Shown one piece after another: positions 1 to 9,600 of a stretch of DNA of 64,000 nucleotides. The translations under genes were made by a program, and so were the position numbers. The notes under the pieces were generated by a model, which was not told the origin of the DNA, ran no database searches, and was given only the letters and a program-made list of their open reading frames with translations. The stretch is from Geopsychrobacter electrodiphilus DSM 16401. Lineage in GTDB: Bacteria > Desulfobacterota > Desulfuromonadia > Desulfuromonadales > Geopsychrobacteraceae. Numbering within the stretch: the stretch's first letter is position 1; every line of letters starts with the position of its first letter. The stretch spans positions 2,392,501 to 2,456,500 of the forward strand of contig NZ_ARWE01000001.1 of NCBI RefSeq assembly GCF_000384395.1. Reading direction: 5' to 3'.

Positions 1-800
1 TTCTCGGCATCGACGTCGGAGACATTGAGCCAGAACTGGTAGAATTTGTACGGCGTGGTCAGCTTCGGATCGAGCCAGACGTTGCCGCTCTCGGTTTTAC
101 CGAATTTACCGCCGTCCGCCTTGGTAATGAGTGGGCAGGTCAGGGCAAAAGCCTCACCACCTTCCTTGCGGCGGATAAGCTCTGTCCCTGTGGTGATATT
201 CCCCCATTGGTCCGACCCACCCATCTGCAATTTGCAGTTCTTCTCGCGGTAGAGGTGGAGAAAATCGGTCCCCTGAACTAGCTGATAGGTGAATTCTGTG
301 AAAGACAACCCGGTCTTGGCTTCTTCACTCAGACGTTTTTTTACGCTGTCCTTCGCCATCATGTAATTGACAGTAATATGCTTACCGATGTCACGGATGA
401 AATCCAGAAAAGTGAAATCTTTCATCCAGTCATAATTATTGACCAGCTCAGCCGCATTGGCAGAATCCGATTCAAAATCAAGAAACTTTGCTAGCTGTTT
501 TTTTAAGCAGGCCTCGTTGTGACGGAGGGTCTGTTCATCAAGCAGATTGCGCTCGGCCGATTTCCCCGACGGATCGCCGATCATGCCGGTCGCCCCACCG
601 ACAAGCGCTATCGGCTTATGGCCAGCGAGCTGAAGATGCTTGAGCATCATCACGCTGACCAGATGGCCGATGTGCAGTGAATCAGCAGTCGGGTCGATCC
701 CAACGTAAGCCGATGTCATTTCTTTTTGAAGCTGCTCTTCCGTCCCGGGCATGATGTCGTGGATCATGCCACGCCAAGTCAATTCTTCAACAAAGTTCAT
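1..800 (-). CDS. tyrS: Tyrosyl-tRNA synthetase, 3' end outside window
   Basis: This gene charges tRNA-Tyr with tyrosine in the cytoplasm. About 266 N-terminal codons are present, and the C-terminal part lies beyond the left edge. The class I signature HIGH is at residues 43-46 (context SLHIGHL). The second ATP-binding motif appears as [14 protein letters not shown], the form found in E. coli-type TyrS. The tyrosine-pocket stretch GSDQWGNI is also present. The ATG at 800 is chosen because the protein then begins [11 protein letters not shown] as in the family. It lies 114 bp downstream of the phosphoesterase gene on the same strand and could be co-transcribed with it. Confidence 0.95.
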   Translation of the reverse strand, partial: MNFVEELTWRGMIHDIMPGTEEQLQKEMTSAYVGIDPTADSLHIGHLVSVMMLKHLQLAGHKPIALVGGATGMIGDPSGKSAERNLLDEQTLRHNEACLKKQLAKFLDFESDSANAAELVNNYDWMKDFTFLDFIRDIGKHITVNYMMAKDSVKKRLSEEAKTGLSFTEFTYQLVQGTDFLHLYREKNCKLQMGGSDQWGNITTGTELIRRKEGGEAFALTCPLITKADGGKFGKTESGNVWLDPKLTTPYKFYQFWLNVSDVDAE

Positions 801-914
801 TTTCAATACTTATCAGTTTAGCCTGTTAGGGTTATCTCTTTATCCGAGCTTCATCCGAGCTTCATCCGCAGCCAGGGAGGTGCCTCTATTAATTCTATGT
901 GTGGCCGCATTAGC

Positions 915-1694
915 TTACGGGCGCTCCTGTATGCGCTCAATCGCCTCACAATGGCCCGTCTCTTCATTAATCGTTATCAAAACCGCGCAGAGCAACGGAT
1001 CTTTTTTTGCCACTTCAAGCCGCACTGGCAATTGGGTCAAAAACCTTTGCAATGCGGGCTCCTTCTGATTACCGATAATCGCGTCCTGAGCCCCGGTCAT
1101 CCCGGCATCTGTCAGATAACCGGTGCCACCGATAAGAATTTTTTCATCAGCAGTTTGAACGTGGGTATGGGTGCCGACAACAGCCGAGACACGGCCATCA
1201 AGATAATGGCCCAAAGCCTGCTTTTCACTTGTGGCTTCGGCATGAAAATCCACCAGAATCATATCGGCTTTTCCAGAAAGATCTGTGAGAATACGATCGG
1301 CCGTTTTAAAAGGGCAATCAAGATTCTTCATAAAAACCCGACCTTCAAGATTAACTACCGCCACCTTCAAGCCGGCTGCAGTCTCATAGATCCCATAACC
1401 GCGGCCAGGCAAACCCTCGGGGTAATTATGCGGGCGCAACAGCCGCTTGTCACGATCAAGGACGTCAAGGATCTCCTTCTTGTCCCAGATATGGTTACCA
1501 GATGTCAGGACATGAGCTCCCGCCTTATAAAGTTCACCCATCACCGACAGCGTCAAACCATAACCGGCGGCAGCGTTTTCAGCATTTACAACGACCAGAT
1601 CAACAAAATGTCGATCAATCAACGAAGACAATTTCTGCTCGAGAATTTGCCGCCCGGCCTGACCAACGACATCGCCCACAAAAAGAAGTTTCAA
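915..1694 (-). CDS. TIGR00282/YmdB-family metallophosphoesterase
   Basis: This 259-residue protein belongs to the calcineurin-like YmdB (TIGR00282) family, whose characterised members hydrolyse 2',3'-cyclic nucleotides or act as regulatory phosphodiesterases. Visible metal-ligand motifs are GDVVG near residue 7, NAENAAAGYG near 37, SGNHIWD near 65, VDFHAEATSEK near 148 and GTHTHVQTAD near 175. Length is typical of the family. It starts 24 bp after the rny stop, and the rny-ymdB pair is a common bacterial arrangement, so the two are probably co-transcribed and linked to RNA turnover. The exact substrate cannot be read from the sequence. Confidence 0.9.
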   Translation of the reverse strand: MKLLFVGDVVGQAGRQILEQKLSSLIDRHFVDLVVVNAENAAAGYGLTLSVMGELYKAGAHVLTSGNHIWDKKEILDVLDRDKRLLRPHNYPEGLPGRGYGIYETAAGLKVAVVNLEGRVFMKNLDCPFKTADRILTDLSGKADMILVDFHAEATSEKQALGHYLDGRVSAVVGTHTHVQTADEKILIGGTGYLTDAGMTGAQDAIIGNQKEPALQRFLTQLPVRLEVAKKDPLLCAVLITINEETGHCEAIERIQERP

Positions 1695-1718
1695 ACGTCT
1701 CGCCTTTCGAATACCAAA

Positions 1719-3284
1719 CTATTTGGCGTATTCAACCGCACGGGTTTCACGGATAACATTGACACGAATTTGGCCAGGATAAGTCATCTCAGCCTCTATT
1801 TTACGCGCAATCTCTTTTGCCAGGGCATGAGATCTGACATCAGAGATTTGATCACTGGCGACCATGACGCGAATCTCGCGACCGGCCTGTATGGCAAAGC
1901 AACCCGTTACGCCATCAAAAGAAGTGCCAATCCCCTCCAGTTCGCGCAAGCGTTTAACATAGGTTTCCAGGGTCTCACGGCGTGCGCCAGGCCGAGCGCC
2001 CGACAAAGCATCCGCTGCCTGGGCCAGAATCGCCAAAATCGAATTAGGCTTTTCATCTTCGTGGTGTGCCGAAATCGCATGAACAATTTCAGGGGATTCA
2101 CCATACTTGCGCGCTAACTCACCACCATTAACGGCATGGGAGCCTTCCATTTCGTGACTAACGGCTTTACCGATATCATGTAAGAGTCCAACACGCTTGG
2201 CCTGTTTGACATCAACTCCAAGTTCGGCGGCCATCATGCCGCACAAAAATGCGACTTCAATGGAGTGTTGCAACTGGTTTTGTCCGTACGAGGTGCGGTA
2301 TTTCAGCATTCCGAGCAATTTTATGATCTCTGGATGGATACCATGAACGCCAACATCAAAGGTCGCCTGCTCTCCAGCCTCACGAATAGTTTCATCAACT
2401 TCGCTTTGGGCTTTTTCTACCAGCTCTTCAATGCGTGCTGGATGAATCCGGCCATCGGCAATCAACCGTTCGAGAGAAATCCTTGCAACTTCACGTCGTA
2501 CCGGATTAAATCCCGAGATGACAACAGCTTCTGGCGTATCATCGATAATCAGATCGATCCCGGTAGCAGCTTCAATCGCACGAATGTTCCTTCCCTCGCG
2601 GCCGATGATCCGCCCTTTCATTTCATCGTTTGGCAAAGGCACAACGCTTACCGTCTTCTCGGCAACATAATCACCCGCATAACGCTGGATCGCTACCGCC
2701 ATAATCATTTTTGCTTTTTTGTCGGCAATTTCACGAGCATCATCCTCAATCTGCTTAAGGCTCTTAGCCGCATCATGTCTTGCCTCACCCTGCATTGCTT
2801 CGATCAGCTGCTGCTTGGCTTGCTCTGCGCTCATCCCTGAAATAATTTCGAGCTTTTCACGTTGCTCTGCAATGATCTGAGCAGTTTCAATGTCACGTTT
2901 ACTTAGTTGACCATCAAGGGACTTCAGTTGGTGATCTTTTTTATCCAACTCAGCAACTCGCGCATCCTGAGCGTCGGCCTTGCGCTCAAGATTTTCCTCT
3001 TTCTGCTGCAGGCGATGCTCTTGAATTTGAATCTCTTTACGTAGTTCGCGTGCTTCAGCTTCCCAGCCGGTCTTGGCCTGAAGAACAAGATCCTTTGCCT
3101 GGATTGTCGCCTCTTTTATAATTGAATCTGCTTCTTTTTTGGCTTCAGCCGCAAGTTGGCCGGCAGCAGCACTGGCATTGGCAAGCTTTGATTCTGATAA
3201 TTTTCGCCGCAGAATCATACCGATAAAAACCCCTGCCGCTAGTGCAGCAAGGACCATTACAACAATGAGAAATTCCATCTCCAC
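1719..3284 (-). CDS. rny: Ribonuclease Y
   Basis: This 521-residue membrane-anchored endoribonuclease initiates mRNA decay. An N-terminal transmembrane helix (about residues 4-24) precedes a long charged coiled coil (about 30-190). A KH RNA-binding domain follows, with the [15 protein letters not shown] motif. Then comes an HD domain with [12 protein letters not shown] near residue 370. Length matches the family (about 520). The start is read as GTG at 3284 because AGGAGG lies eight bases upstream; the ATG two codons later is the alternative. It precedes the YmdB-type gene by 24 bp. Its C-terminal end VEYAK is typical of RNase Y. Confidence 0.96.
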   Translation of the reverse strand: MEMEFLIVVMVLAALAAGVFIGMILRRKLSESKLANASAAAGQLAAEAKKEADSIIKEATIQAKDLVLQAKTGWEAEARELRKEIQIQEHRLQQKEENLERKADAQDARVAELDKKDHQLKSLDGQLSKRDIETAQIIAEQREKLEIISGMSAEQAKQQLIEAMQGEARHDAAKSLKQIEDDAREIADKKAKMIMAVAIQRYAGDYVAEKTVSVVPLPNDEMKGRIIGREGRNIRAIEAATGIDLIIDDTPEAVVISGFNPVRREVARISLERLIADGRIHPARIEELVEKAQSEVDETIREAGEQATFDVGVHGIHPEIIKLLGMLKYRTSYGQNQLQHSIEVAFLCGMMAAELGVDVKQAKRVGLLHDIGKAVSHEMEGSHAVNGGELARKYGESPEIVHAISAHHEDEKPNSILAILAQAADALSGARPGARRETLETYVKRLRELEGIGTSFDGVTGCFAIQAGREIRVMVASDQISDVRSHALAKEIARKIEAEMTYPGQIRVNVIRETRAVEYAK

Positions 3285-3324
3285 AGCAGATACCTCCTAG
3301 TAGAGTCTATGGTTAACCCAGTCA

Positions 3325-3906
3325 TCAAGATGACAACGGGGAGTAAATTCCATTATTTGTCACCAGCAGAGCAACCCCCTGATCGTGCTCTTCGACTGGA
3401 AGTGTTTCGACAAGCTGAAAATGAAAGCAGAAACCCACACTCAGCCCCAAAAAACGGTTACTACTCAAAAATCGATCAAAATAACCCCGCCCATACCCAA
3501 GACGGTATCCGCGTTGATCAAAGGCTACACCCGGGACCAAAAGCAGTTCAATTTCAACAGGATCAACAACTCTTCCTTCTAACGGTGCGGGTTCACAGAC
3601 GCCAAAATTACCGATCCCAAGATCTTCTAACGAATGAATTTCATAATAACTAAGTTGATCCCCATTTACACGGGGATAACAAACCTTCTTCCCTGCACTC
3701 AACGCCGCTTTATGAAGGAGCGCCGTTGCAACCTCATTGCGAATCGGGCTGTAGAGGGCCAAGACCCTCGCCTGTCGAAAAACAGGCAACCCCAGCAACA
3801 GGGTCTGAGCGAAGAGGCTCTTTGCGTCTATCTCAAGCTGAGTGAGTTGTTGACGCTTCTGTAATAAAGTGTTTCTAAGCGATCGTTTGGCGCAGGACTG
3901 AGACAT
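3325..3906 (-). CDS. 5-formyltetrahydrofolate cyclo-ligase
   Basis: This 193-residue enzyme of the 5-FCL/MTHFS (YgfA) family converts 5-formyltetrahydrofolate to 5,10-methenyltetrahydrofolate with ATP. The family signature is seen near residue 135 as PGVAFDQRGYRLGYGRGYFDR. The N-terminal basic stretch with LRNTLLQKRQQL is also typical. The start codon at 3906 is embedded in a segment that can pair with sequence about 200 bases upstream (see the 6S candidate). The zapA-6S RNA-5-FCL order is conserved in many proteobacteria, and 5-FCL is often co-transcribed with 6S RNA. The rny gene begins 40 bp downstream on the same strand. Confidence 0.93.
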   Translation of the reverse strand: MSQSCAKRSLRNTLLQKRQQLTQLEIDAKSLFAQTLLLGLPVFRQARVLALYSPIRNEVATALLHKAALSAGKKVCYPRVNGDQLSYYEIHSLEDLGIGNFGVCEPAPLEGRVVDPVEIELLLVPGVAFDQRGYRLGYGRGYFDRFLSSNRFLGLSVGFCFHFQLVETLPVEEHDQGVALLVTNNGIYSPLSS

Positions 3907-4106
3907 TCATACTCCGAACGTCTCCAGGACAGGAAGGAAGCAGGACAGACAGAGGAGGGGTCACCTCCGCAAACATCAGACGATTCAGATTTCCCTCGGG
4001 TTAATGCCAAAGATAAGCAAAAAAGCAGAGAACGGGATCGGGCTTAAAAGCGACATATCCTGATCAGGAAACCTGCGGGGGCAGGGTTTATTATGAATGC
4101 CCCCAA
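3899..4106 (-). ncRNA. ssrS: Candidate 6S RNA (ssrS) locus between zapA and 5-FCL
   Basis: The 313-bp gap between zapA and 5-FCL holds no convincing ORF. It sits exactly where 6S RNA, the sRNA that binds sigma70 RNA polymerase, is found in many proteobacteria. Read on the minus strand it contains an outer 11-bp pairing, GGGGCATTCAT (about 4093-4104) with ATGAATGTCTC (about 3900-3910), nine Watson-Crick plus two G-U pairs. Inner hairpins are CCTGC/GCAGG, TCCTGATCAGGA and GGAGG/CCTCC. The outer stem includes the 5-FCL start codon. Ends are approximate and I could not confirm the central bubble, so the call rests mainly on synteny and structure. A hairpin CCCTGA/TCAGGG at about 4172-4192 may end the zapA transcript. 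Confidence 0.5.
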
Positions 4107-4219
4107 TAAAGCTGCTCGAAAAAAAGCAGTCTGAGGTTGTAAGCCATGCTAATACGACTATCTATCTTCCAGCCCTGAAGAACTCAATCAGGGTTATTTC
4201 CTGTGTCAGATTACACTGC

Positions 4220-4543
4220 TCAAAACTGAAGAGCTTTTTCAATCCGATCAATCAGCACCAACTCAAGCTGTTGTTTCTGTATATCCGCTGAGACGTTCTG
4301 CTTTCGGAGTTCGTCCTGCTCCAGCTCGAGCGCTAAGCGTCGGCGCTTTTCATGAAGGTAATCACCTGCTAAATTGAGCATCGCGAGAATCTGCCGGTCA
4401 CGGGTATCAACTGAGACCGTCGTTGACACAGACGCAAATTTCTCCTCAACCAACTGTGCAGCTTCCTGAAGCGTTTCCACATCCCCTGAGCTACTCAGCA
4501 CGTAATCACGACCGAGCAGATGCACCTTCACTGTCTCATTCAT
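4220..4543 (-). CDS. zapA: Cell division protein ZapA
   Basis: This 107-residue protein is of the ZapA family, which bundles and cross-links FtsZ filaments at the division ring. The N-terminal MNETVKVHLLGRDYVL matches the family's beta-hairpin start, followed by the conserved region around VDTRDRQILAMLNLAGDYL. The C-terminal half is a predicted coiled coil rich in Leu, Glu and Gln. It begins 2 bp after a ZapB-like gene on the same strand, which supports a division-related pair. It lies upstream of the probable 6S RNA locus and 5-FCL, a conserved order. A GGGAG ribosome-binding site precedes the ATG. Confidence 0.92.
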   Translation of the reverse strand: MNETVKVHLLGRDYVLSSSGDVETLQEAAQLVEEKFASVSTTVSVDTRDRQILAMLNLAGDYLHEKRRRLALELEQDELRKQNVSADIQKQQLELVLIDRIEKALQF

Positions 4544-4545
4544 GT

Positions 4546-4731
4546 TTACCGCTCCCGGAGCAACTCAAGATCAGCTAGAACTTCCTCAATTTCGGCCAAC
4601 AATGCCTGTCGTTGATGTTGCCATCCCTGTTGCTCGAGAAGCAGTCGTTCACATTGAGCCTGAAGCTGTTCATTTCGCTGTAACAATCGACCAACCGCAC
4701 GTTCAAGCGGTTCCATAGAGGATGTCCCCAT
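4546..4731 (-). CDS. Small coiled-coil protein, ZapB-like
   Basis: This 61-residue protein is almost entirely heptad-rich (LERAVGRLLQRNEQL, CERLLLEQQGWQ, LLAEIEEVLADLELLRER). It has no transmembrane segment. Its size and composition resemble ZapB, the coiled-coil partner of ZapA, and it ends 2 bp before zapA. The functional call is inferred from position and coiled-coil character, since such proteins have little sequence signature. Translation is likely coupled with zapA. Confidence 0.7.
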   Translation of the reverse strand: MGTSSMEPLERAVGRLLQRNEQLQAQCERLLLEQQGWQHQRQALLAEIEEVLADLELLRER

Positions 4732-4788
4732 TTATGATACTCCTCGGCGAAATTTAGGCTTTCGTCCCAAAAAAGTCAAGGTTATCGG

Positions 4789-6189
4789 TCAGTTTTCAAA
4801 CAACGCCGCAACAAAATCCTGTGGATCAAATTCTTGCAAATCGTCAACTCCCTCGCCGACCCCTACATAACGAACAGGCAAGCCTAGTTCACAGGCGATG
4901 GCAACCACAATCCCTCCTTTGGCCGTTCCATCGAGCTTGGTCAAAGCAATTCCATCAACCCCGACAGCCAGATTAAACTGCTGAGCCTGTGTTAATGCGT
5001 TCTGGCCAGTGGTTGCGTCTACGACCAAAAGAGTCTGATGCGGGGCGCCAGGAATTTCACGTTCGAGAATCCGTCGCACTTTTTTAAGTTCTTCCATCAG
5101 ATTGGCCTTGGTGTGCAAACGTCCAGCAGTATCTAGAATTAGAACATCGGCCTTACGCGCAAGCGCCGCACGCGCAGCATCAAACGCCACCGCACCAGGG
5201 TCGGCGCCCTCGGAATGGCGAATTAGGTCGACACCTGCCCGCTCTCCCCAGGCAGCCAGCTGTTCAGCCGCGGCCGCGCGGAATGTGTCTCCAGCGCCGA
5301 GCACAACTTTCAACCCCTGGTGTGTAAATTTGCGCGCCAGTTTGCCAATGGTCGTTGTTTTTCCGACGCCATTAACCCCAACCACCATCATCACAAAAGG
5401 TCCGGAGGTCTCAACGATCGCCAAAGGTTCAGGTTTAATTAATAGCGTACCCATTTCGGACATCAGCGCCGCGCGTAATTGGGCGCCATCTTTAAGCCCT
5501 TCTCCCTTGCGACGTTTATCAAGGGCCGCCATCAAGCGTTGGGTTGTCGGCATCCCGATATCAGAAGTAATCAAGATCTCTTCGAGGTCTTCCAATAACT
5601 CATCATCGACCTTTCGACCGACACTGAGGAGTGCATCAAGGCGCCCGATCAACCCCGAACGGGTTTTGGCCACGCCAGCTCGAAAACGTTCAAATAAGCT
5701 GACTGACTCGGTTTCGGTTTCGGTTTCGGTTTCGGTTTCGGTTTCGGTTTCGGTTTCGGTTTCGGTTTCGGTTTCGGTTTCGGTTTCGGTTTCGGTTTCG
5801 GTTTCGGTTTCGGTTTCGGTTTCGGTTTCGGTTTCGGTTTCGGTTTCGGTTTCGGTTTCGGTTTCGGTTTCGGTTTCGGTTTCGGTTTCGGTTTCGGTTT
5901 CGGTTTCGGTTTCGGTTTCGGTTTCGGTTTCGGTTTCGGCTTCGGCTTCGGCTTCGGCTTCGGCTTCGGCTTCGGCTTCTCTGATTATTTTATCTGCTTC
6001 TATTTTTCTGGCAACCTCGCCACCCCAACTGCGGGATATTTTCAACAGCAGGAGAATAACCAACAACACACCCAGAATCGCGCCGGCATATATCACGCCC
6101 AAAGCGGCCACGTCCAAGCTCTCTGGCGGGACACCAGCCGATTTTAGAAAGCCTGTCAAACTTCTCAACAACTGATCAAACCAGAACAT
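4789..6189 (-). CDS. ftsY: Signal recognition particle receptor FtsY with long Glu-Thr repeat
   Basis: FtsY is the SRP receptor GTPase that docks ribosome-SRP complexes at the membrane. The NG domain is complete: [42 protein letters not shown] and [10 protein letters not shown]. The N-terminus carries a hydrophobic segment (about residues 20-45, [22 protein letters not shown]) that should anchor the protein. Between anchor and NG domain, residues 71-160 are a pure run of seven Glu-Ala and 38 Glu-Thr dipeptides, in the place of the usual acidic A domain. The ATG at 6189 is chosen over one at 6270 because MFWFDQLL starts the conserved part and the upstream codons overlap the roadblock gene. Total length is 466 aa. 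Confidence 0.95.
   Translation of the reverse strand: MFWFDQLLRSLTGFLKSAGVPPESLDVAALGVIYAGAILGVLLVILLLLKISRSWGGEVARKIEADKIIREAEAEAEAEAEAEAETETETETETETETETETETETETETETETETETETETETETETETETETETETETETETETETETETETETETETESVSLFERFRAGVAKTRSGLIGRLDALLSVGRKVDDELLEDLEEILITSDIGMPTTQRLMAALDKRRKGEGLKDGAQLRAALMSEMGTLLIKPEPLAIVETSGPFVMMVVGVNGVGKTTTIGKLARKFTHQGLKVVLGAGDTFRAAAAEQLAAWGERAGVDLIRHSEGADPGAVAFDAARAALARKADVLILDTAGRLHTKANLMEELKKVRRILEREIPGAPHQTLLVVDATTGQNALTQAQQFNLAVGVDGIALTKLDGTAKGGIVVAIACELGLPVRYVGVGEGVDDLQEFDPQDFVAALFEN
5710..5979. repeat. Perfect hexanucleotide tandem repeat, 45 copies, inside ftsY
   Basis: The + strand reads ggtttc 38 times without interruption (5710-5937), then ggcttc seven times (5938-5979). 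In the ftsY frame these are GAA-ACC (Glu-Thr) and GAA-GCC (Glu-Ala). The unit is a multiple of three, so copy-number change alters length but not frame. The block boundary between the two unit types suggests expansion from a shorter Glu-Ala/Glu-Thr tract. Short-read assembly could misjudge the copy number. Confidence 0.98.
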
Positions 6190-6236
6190 CTCTTTTAAAC
6201 CTTTCAAACCAACACAGGGCGCACCCCTGCAAAAAT

Positions 6237-6596
6237 TCAGGAGATTTCCAGACGCAACCTTACGGCACAACGACGCAGTTCAAAGGCCGCCTTGCCAACC
6301 ATCTCATCGGGATCAATAGTCAGAACCAAAAAGTAATCTTCATTTAAGGGAACGATCAATACTTTAGCATTTTCATATTGAATCAATACCTCCTCAAGCT
6401 CACCGCCATCCAGCCGATGCAAGGTCTCACGCAGTCGTGTCAGGATTATCCCCTTGTGAGCGCCTAAAACCTTGATTTCAAAATCATCAATTCGAGCGAC
6501 CTGGTCGACCGCCTCTCCTTCCCAATCGGCGATAATCGCCCCTTGAGCTCCAGGCAATCTGTCAAGCATCTCCTGTAAAAGAATTTTAAACGGCAT
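6237..6596 (-). CDS. Roadblock/LC7-domain protein
   Basis: This 119-residue protein looks like a single Roadblock/LC7 (MglB-like) domain. It shows LPGAQGAIIADWEGEAVDQV at the first strands, then a helix, and KVLIVPLNEDYFLVLTID at the later strands. Proteins of this fold act as activators or scaffolds of small Ras-like GTPases. It lies 30 bp downstream of smc and just before ftsY, a placement I recall from Geobacter relatives. No MglA-type GTPase gene is in the window, so its partner is unknown; the neighbouring ftsY GTPase is a speculative candidate. Confidence 0.75.
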   Translation of the reverse strand: MPFKILLQEMLDRLPGAQGAIIADWEGEAVDQVARIDDFEIKVLGAHKGIILTRLRETLHRLDGGELEEVLIQYENAKVLIVPLNEDYFLVLTIDPDEMVGKAAFELRRCAVRLRLEIS

Positions 6597-6626
6597 GGTT
6601 TCTTTTACCCCTTTATAAAAAAATTA

Positions 6627-9600
6627 TCAGGACAACGCAGGCGCTGACTCCGGCAGGTAATCGTTAACTCGCACCGACACGAGCTTCGAGACGCCCGGTT
6701 CCTGCATGGTTATACCGTGCATAATATCGGCAGCCGCCATCGTTCTTTTGCTGTGGGTAATAATGATAAACTGGGAGTTTGTCGACATCTCCGCCACCAT
6801 TTCTGCAAAGCGATCGATATTGGCATCGTCCAGCGGAGCGTCCACCTCATCGAGCAAACAGAATGGAGTCGGCTTGATCAAAAAAATTGAAAAAATGATC
6901 GCTACCGCGGTCAGGGCCTTCTCCCCCCCCGAGAGCAGATTCACGCTTTGCAAGCGTTTTCCTGGAGGTTGCACGATGATATCGATCCCGGTTTCAAGCA
7001 GGTCCTCTTCGTCCGTAAGACGTAACTCAGCCTGACCGCCGCGAAACAGCCGGGGAAACACCAATTTGAACTGTTCATTAACCAGATCAAATGTTTCCTT
7101 AAATCGCCGTCGCGTCGTCCGATTGATCTTGCTGATGGCCTTTTGCAGGTCATCAAGAGACTGATTCAGATCATCACGTTGGCGGCCTAAAAATTCATAG
7201 CGCGCTTCGAGCTCGCGATATTCGTCAATCGCCGTCAGGTTAACTTCACCGAGCAACGCTATTTTCTGCTGAAGCTGCAGTACCTGAAGTCTCAAGCGCT
7301 CGAGTTCCTCATCATCGGCCTCCGCCACCTGATGTTCTGTAAGATCGACATCAAATTTCTCGGCGACACCACCCAACAGATGGTCAATTTCTCCTGTCAG
7401 CTCCTTCTGTCGTAACTGTTGTTGACTGACCTCCCGCCGCATTTTTTCGACCTCAGTACGCAAGAGGCGATAGTTTTCGTGCTGTTGCTCCAATATTGCC
7501 CGACCATTCTCGAAGAGTTCTCGCGCCCGCCGAACATCCAACTGAATTGCCTCACGCCGAGCGATCAGTAACCCCAACTCCACGCGATATTTTTCTTCGG
7601 TCTGCAGTAATTGAGCCGCCTGCGCAACCCCGTCGGTGGTACGCGCGGCCAATAAAGCCAGGCGTTGCTGATACTCTGTACGATTTTCAGCCAACCTTTG
7701 GCGTGCAGCTTGACCGCCCTCATGCTGTTGACGGAATTCGGCGAGCCGTACTTTCAAAACAGTCAGGTAGTCACGAATCTCTTCAACCGCATCGCGAGCC
7801 TCAACCTGGAGCATCTGGTGCTGTTCGGTTTCACCTTGAAGCTGGGACTGACGCTCTTCAAAATTTTGCCGCCGCTGCGATATCTCCAGTTGCTCGGCCA
7901 GAAGCTGCTGCTTTTCATCGTTTAGTTGTGATGCCTCAAAAGCGAGCAATTCAAGCCGCTCACGAATTCTCAACTGCTCATGATTCAAGCGATCTGTGTC
8001 TTTTTGCAGTTCCAACCTCGTTAACGCCTGCTGCTGAAGGAGAAGGTCAAGTTGGCGCAGAGCCGCTTCGAGCTCGTCCCTCTGCTGCTGTTGCTCATAA
8101 ACCTTCTGCTGCTGCAAGGCAAGCTGACGCTCCAACTCGACCACCCGAACCTCAAGCTCGCCAATTTCACGCTTTTTGCGTAGAAGGCCAGCGCCCGCCA
8201 TGGTTGTTGCACCACCAGACAGATCTCCTCTCCACCCCAGGCAACGCCCAACAGAATCGATCAGCAAAGTTCCCGGCAACAGAGCGTCTTGCAAATGTAC
8301 CATCACATCATCGACCAGATAACAGCCAGCAAGCAGCGACACAACGAAACCCTCATATCCCGGCAGAGGTTCCACCAGTTCAATCAGGGGGCGTCCGAAC
8401 CCAAGTGACCCGACCGCAACCTCGGCGACAGGGTACAGCAATGCGGCTCTCGCTTCACAGCGCGTCAAGGCGGCCAGCAGATCGCGGGCCTGAACAAGGT
8501 CCTGAACCGGGACGGCTTGAAGCCGTTCTCCCAATGCGATTTCGATCAGGGTTTCGTAAGCAGGATCCGCTTGCAACAGATCCGCAGCCATCCTTTGAGG
8601 CAGCTCTGGTTGCGCACCGAATAAGGCCTGTACCCCCTCAGCATAACCGTCGAGATTTCGCTCCAACTCTTCCAGAGACTCAAGTCTTGACCGCTGTTTT
8701 TCCAGCACCTGGCGTTTTTCGAGCAATTCCCCCTCTAGGGAAAGCTGTTCCCCTTTGAGTTGCAAAATCGTTTCCGCCAGCTGTTCGCGACTTTCCTGCT
8801 GAACCGCTTCTAACTCAGCCAGGTCAATCGCCGCCGCCGAAACGGAGGCCAGTTTTAATTCGAGAGCGGAAAGCTCCTCTTGTTGTCCCAGTGCTTCACG
8901 TTGATTGCGAGACTGACGCTCACCTTCGGAAGTCAGGCGCCGCACAATTTCTTCCTGTCGATTTGCCAACCGTCCCGCATCCGACAGCAGCCCCATCAGC
9001 TCACGTCGCTGTATCTCGATCCGCGTTGCAAGTTCCTGTTCAGTCGCCAGTCGTTGCTGCAGAACCTCCTGCTGGATTTCAACAGCTTCAGTGGTATTTT
9101 CAAGTTCACTGCTGATCTGACGGGACGAGCGCTCAAGCTCTTCGGATTCCGCCTCAAGCTGGGACAGGCGTTCGTCGATTTGATGTTGTTCAGCCTCCAT
9201 CCCTAACGCTTGTTCACGCAAGCTGGCCGCCTGTCGTCCGGCCAGAACAATCTCTGTCTCGACACGCTGCACTTCAGCGCCTAATGAATAATCTTGCTCC
9301 TGCTTACGACTCAGCTCATCCTCGACTCTCAGTAGTTGCAACCGTTTTTCTTCCAGGTTCAACTCCCCCGCTTCGAGGCGCGACTCTGCTCCACCCAGTT
9401 GTTCAATCTGGCCCGCGAGCCCTTCTTCGAGTTTGTGCAATTCCGCCTGCAGCACCTTAAAGCGGTTTCCCGCCATACAGATTTCAATCCGCTTGGCCTC
9501 ACCGCGTAGCTCACGATAACGCTCTGCCTGTTGGGCCTGGCGTTTTAAACTGCCCGTTTGACGGCGAACCTCGGAGATAATATCTCCCAATCGCACCAGG

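Noticed and set aside
897-2117. A 406-codon open frame on the + strand
   Set aside because: It is antisense to the YmdB-type gene and rny, both of which have clear family motifs. The frame has no recognisable domain or ribosome-binding site.
3921-3942. A + strand stretch CAGGACAGGAAGGAAGCAG that resembles the apex of SRP 4.5S RNA
   Set aside because: From memory it differs from the bacterial SRP apex at two bases, and both break the short stem that closes the GGAA loop. No flanking helices of the right length were found, and the interval is better explained by the 6S locus.
5102-6175. A 357-codon + strand frame with long Ser-Val repeats
   Set aside because: It is the mirror of the ftsY hexanucleotide repeat read on the other strand. 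The FtsY GTPase motifs prove the coding strand.
7496-8758. A 420-codon + strand frame inside smc
   Set aside because: It is antisense to the coiled-coil part of SMC. Long shadow frames are common opposite Glu/Leu/Gln-rich coding sequence.
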